A program made the translations under genes and the position numbers. From Clostridiales bacterium (GTDB lineage: Bacteria > Bacillota > Clostridia > Saccharofermentanales > Saccharofermentanaceae), in NCBI GenBank assembly GCA_017478485.1, contig JAFVDI010000020.1, forward strand, positions 62,001-126,000: a stretch of DNA of 64,000 bases, in the 5' to 3' direction. A model generated the notes under the pieces. It was not told where the DNA came from and ran no database searches. It saw only the letters and a list, made by a program, of their open reading frames with translations. Positions 62,110 to 64,000 of this stretch are shown piece after piece; the first letter of the stretch is position 1; each line of letters starts with the position of its first letter.

Positions 62110-63273
62110 ATGAAATCGAAAAAGATAGCTTTGATGATAATTGCAGCGTTTACATCACTTTCGCTGTTTGCAGGATGCTCATCTGCTCCGAAGGCAGCCC
62201 AGAATACGATGGCAGCCCGTGAAGCCGGTTATGCCGAAGAGTATTACGAAGAAGCTGACGGAGACTTAAATGCCGCGGTGGGCAGTACAAAGAATGCTAC
62301 CTTCTCAGGTAACCGTTCTTCCACTGCATCAGCAGCCGGCAAAAAGACCATTACCGCAGAAACAAATGCGGCTGCTCCTGTAGATTCCAACAATCCGGGT
62401 GCAAATCAGGGCCAGTCACAGACCAACGTCGATCCCACTAAAGGAAGGCTTCTTATCAGGAACGTTAATATCGCAGCTGAAACGAAGGAATTCGATACGG
62501 TCCGTCAGGCAGTCGAGGACAAGATCAGGGAACTCGGCGGCTATGTTGAGAATTCAGGTGTCAGCGGAACCGGCAAGGCGGGAAGCCTTCGAAGAGCGAA
62601 TTACGTGATCAGGGTTCCTGCAGATAAGCTTGACGCGCTTATCAACACTGTCGGTTCAAACTGCACCGTAACGAGCACCAACGAGAGAACGACCGATGTT
62701 ACTCTGAATTATGTTGATACAAAGGCCAGACTTGATTCTCTCAGAGTTGAGCAGGACCAGCTCACGGAGCTCCTCAAGCAGGCCAAGGACCTTGATTCCA
62801 TCATCGTTCTCCAGAACAGGCTCACTGAGATCAGATATCAGATCGAAAGCGCAGAATCCACACTCCGCGTTCTCGAGAACCAGGTCACTTATGCAACGCT
62901 TTCCCTCAGCATCAGGGAAGTAATGGAGATCAAGCCGCAGGAAGCACCTCATGTTGACACATATGGTGAGAGGGTCGCTAAAACATTCAGGAATTCTCTC
63001 CACAACATCGGCGAATTCTTCAAGAACCTCTTCCTCGTACTCGTAGCAGTATCACCCGTACTGGTTCCCATGATCGTGATCACCGTCATCGCTGTCATTA
63101 TCATTGTCACATCAGTCAAGAAGGGCAGAAAGAAGAGAGCTGCAGCTCTGGCAGCACAGCAGGCTCAGTATCAGGCACAGCTTAAAGCACAGGCTCCCGT
63201 TCAGGCACAGCCCAAGGCCGAAGAGAAGAAGACTGAAGAAAAGAAAGAAGAGAAACCGGCAGATAAGGAATAA
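62110..63273 (+). CDS. DUF4349 lipoprotein
   Basis: A 387-residue protein; the ATG at 62110 follows CGGAGGA and starts the lipoprotein signal (LSLFAGC, Cys23). A low-complexity linker leads to the DUF4349 domain (about residues 115-280: RLLIRNVNIAAETKEFDTVR, IRELGGYVENS, YVIRVPADKLDAL, VDTKARLDSLRVEQDQL with a coiled coil, NQVTYATLSLSIRE). A membrane helix (about 310-335) and a basic, Gln/Ala/Glu-rich cytoplasmic tail follow. DUF4349 proteins are common targets of ECF sigma factors in Bacillota; their role is unclear. The linker repeats AVGSTKNA found in the anti-sigma factor at 40828. Confidence 0.88.
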   Translation: MKSKKIALMIIAAFTSLSLFAGCSSAPKAAQNTMAAREAGYAEEYYEEADGDLNAAVGSTKNATFSGNRSSTASAAGKKTITAETNAAAPVDSNNPGANQGQSQTNVDPTKGRLLIRNVNIAAETKEFDTVRQAVEDKIRELGGYVENSGVSGTGKAGSLRRANYVIRVPADKLDALINTVGSNCTVTSTNERTTDVTLNYVDTKARLDSLRVEQDQLTELLKQAKDLDSIIVLQNRLTEIRYQIESAESTLRVLENQVTYATLSLSIREVMEIKPQEAPHVDTYGERVAKTFRNSLHNIGEFFKNLFLVLVAVSPVLVPMIVITVIAVIIIVTSVKKGRKKRAAALAAQQAQYQAQLKAQAPVQAQPKAEEKKTEEKKEEKPADKE

Positions 63274-63279
63274 GACTGT

Positions 63280-63972
63280 TCAGAATTCTCTTATTGAATA
63301 ATCACACTCGGCTGCGAAGCTCTCCCACTTTAAGGGATCTCCGCAGCCGATCTCATCATAGACCGCGCAGGTGAGAAAGCCGCCGTTTCTTGCGCCGTCC
63401 GCAGCTGCCGCGACGTCATCATAGACGAGCGACTGCAGAGGCGTTATAGAGTTTCCCATCGCATTAATGTAATTAAGAACTTTATTGAAGATGTCAGGTG
63501 ATGATTTGTCTATCTTCTTGCCGACGTCTTCGAGCGTAATGACCGCATCGAACATCTGAAGGATGTTGTTGCTGACAAGTCCGGATAGCGCGTTTGTCCT
63601 GGTGAGCGCGGTGGCAACGCCGAGTTTAAAGCCGAGCTGTTTTGCTTCCTCAAGATAAGCAATTACGCCGGGCTTGAGCCTAACTTCGTTCTTATAGAAT
63701 CCGCTGACCATTTTGTCCCATTCTGCGATTATTTCCGCAGGTGACAGCGGGATCTTGTATCTTTGCTGCGTGTAAAGAGCCGCGTCATCGATGGATGCGC
63801 GTTTTACGAAGTCGGTGTAATCAGGCGTAACCTCGTATCCGTAGCGTCCCAGGAAATCTATGTCGGCCTTGTTCCATACGTTCATGGAATCAAGGAGCGT
63901 TCCGTCGAGATCAAAGATCAGGAGCCTTACGCCTTTTGTTTTGAGTTCTTTCAGAGAAGGATAATCAGACAT
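63280..63972 (-). CDS. HAD-superfamily hydrolase
   Basis: A 230-residue HAD phosphatase with motif I FDLDGTLLDS (nucleophile Asp), a helical cap typical of the beta-phosphoglucomutase/Gph subfamily, motif II VATALTRTN and the Lys/Asp motifs (SSPDIFNKV; VYDDVAAAADGARNGG). It probably removes phosphate from a small metabolite. The start overlaps an upstream minus-strand stop (TGATG), so it is likely the second gene of an operon that extends beyond the window. Confidence 0.88.
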   Translation of the reverse strand: MSDYPSLKELKTKGVRLLIFDLDGTLLDSMNVWNKADIDFLGRYGYEVTPDYTDFVKRASIDDAALYTQQRYKIPLSPAEIIAEWDKMVSGFYKNEVRLKPGVIAYLEEAKQLGFKLGVATALTRTNALSGLVSNNILQMFDAVITLEDVGKKIDKSSPDIFNKVLNYINAMGNSITPLQSLVYDDVAAAADGARNGGFLTCAVYDEIGCGDPLKWESFAAECDYSIREF

Positions 63973-64000
63973 CAGTGCATGAAATCGAGCTTGCCCTTAA
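63972..64000 (-). CDS. C-terminal end of an unidentified gene (partial)
   Basis: On the minus strand the last nine codons before a TGA at 63974-63972 read KGKLDFMH (plus a partial first codon). The stop overlaps the HAD ATG in a TGATG arrangement like that at 30491. Too short to identify; called only because of the tight overlap. Confidence 0.4.

Overview
The window looks like a chromosomal segment of an anaerobic, gut- or rumen-type member of the Clostridia (Bacillota). Reasons: AGGAGG-type ribosome binding sites, many lipobox lipoproteins and no sign of an outer membrane, a NusG paralogue of the LoaP type, TagF-like teichoic-acid polymerases, a flavin reductase with a rubredoxin tail, a bacterial serpin, and split pntAA/pntAB/pntB transhydrogenase genes. 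Base composition looks roughly balanced. I saw no rRNA, tRNA, CRISPR array, transposase or phage gene. The genus cannot be fixed from the sequence alone.

Layout. 1-5.5 kb: end of a DUF3737 beta-helix gene, a tyrosine phosphatase, a GT39-like membrane protein and an EAL signalling protein. 5.56-5.82 kb: four tandem hairpin repeats. 5.9-9.6 kb: a TetR-led minus-strand unit with a PEP-utilising (Rph-like) enzyme and a NudC-like hydrolase, with a perfect 20-bp palindrome in front. 9.7-16.5 kb: lipase, MFS transporter, LoaP-like antiterminator, a repeat protein, a J-domain membrane protein and a beta-helix lipoprotein.

16.6-37.5 kb is the outstanding region: one plus-strand cluster of 12 genes. 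It encodes a complete phosphonate pathway: a PEP mutase fused to two nucleotidyltransferase domains, a phosphonopyruvate decarboxylase, a phosphonoacetaldehyde reductase, and a PntC-type cytidylyltransferase-transaminase. With these are two CDP-glycerol glycerophosphotransferase (TagF-like) enzymes, a VTT/DedA-type membrane protein, a cytidylate-kinase-like protein, and four paralogous proteins of about 870 residues. Each of the four joins a YidC/Oxa1 insertase domain to an alkaline-phosphatase/sulfatase-superfamily (LTA-synthase-like) catalytic domain. I infer a cell-envelope polymer or decoration built from CMP-activated aminoethyl- and/or hydroxyethylphosphonate, exported or transferred by the fusion enzymes. 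The four-copy YidC-phosphotransferase set is the best candidate for an undescribed system.

37.5-64 kb: a degenerate EAL protein, a lipoprotein, an ECF sigma/anti-sigma pair, a zinc-ribbon membrane protein, a serpin lipoprotein, a GT2 glycosyltransferase, pntAA-pntAB-pntB, a membrane-anchored protein, a second GT39-like protein, an SseB-family protein, a MacB/FtsX-type ABC protein with a very long external domain, a frameshifted diguanylate cyclase, a zinc-type ABC lipoprotein behind a Fur/Zur-like operator, a flavin reductase-rubredoxin protein, a phosphodiesterase, an FkbM methyltransferase, a DUF4349 lipoprotein and a HAD phosphatase. Three of these units (sigma operon, serpin, DUF4349) share an identical TGCAAC-N16-CTGTAT promoter, which defines a small ECF regulon directly from the sequence.
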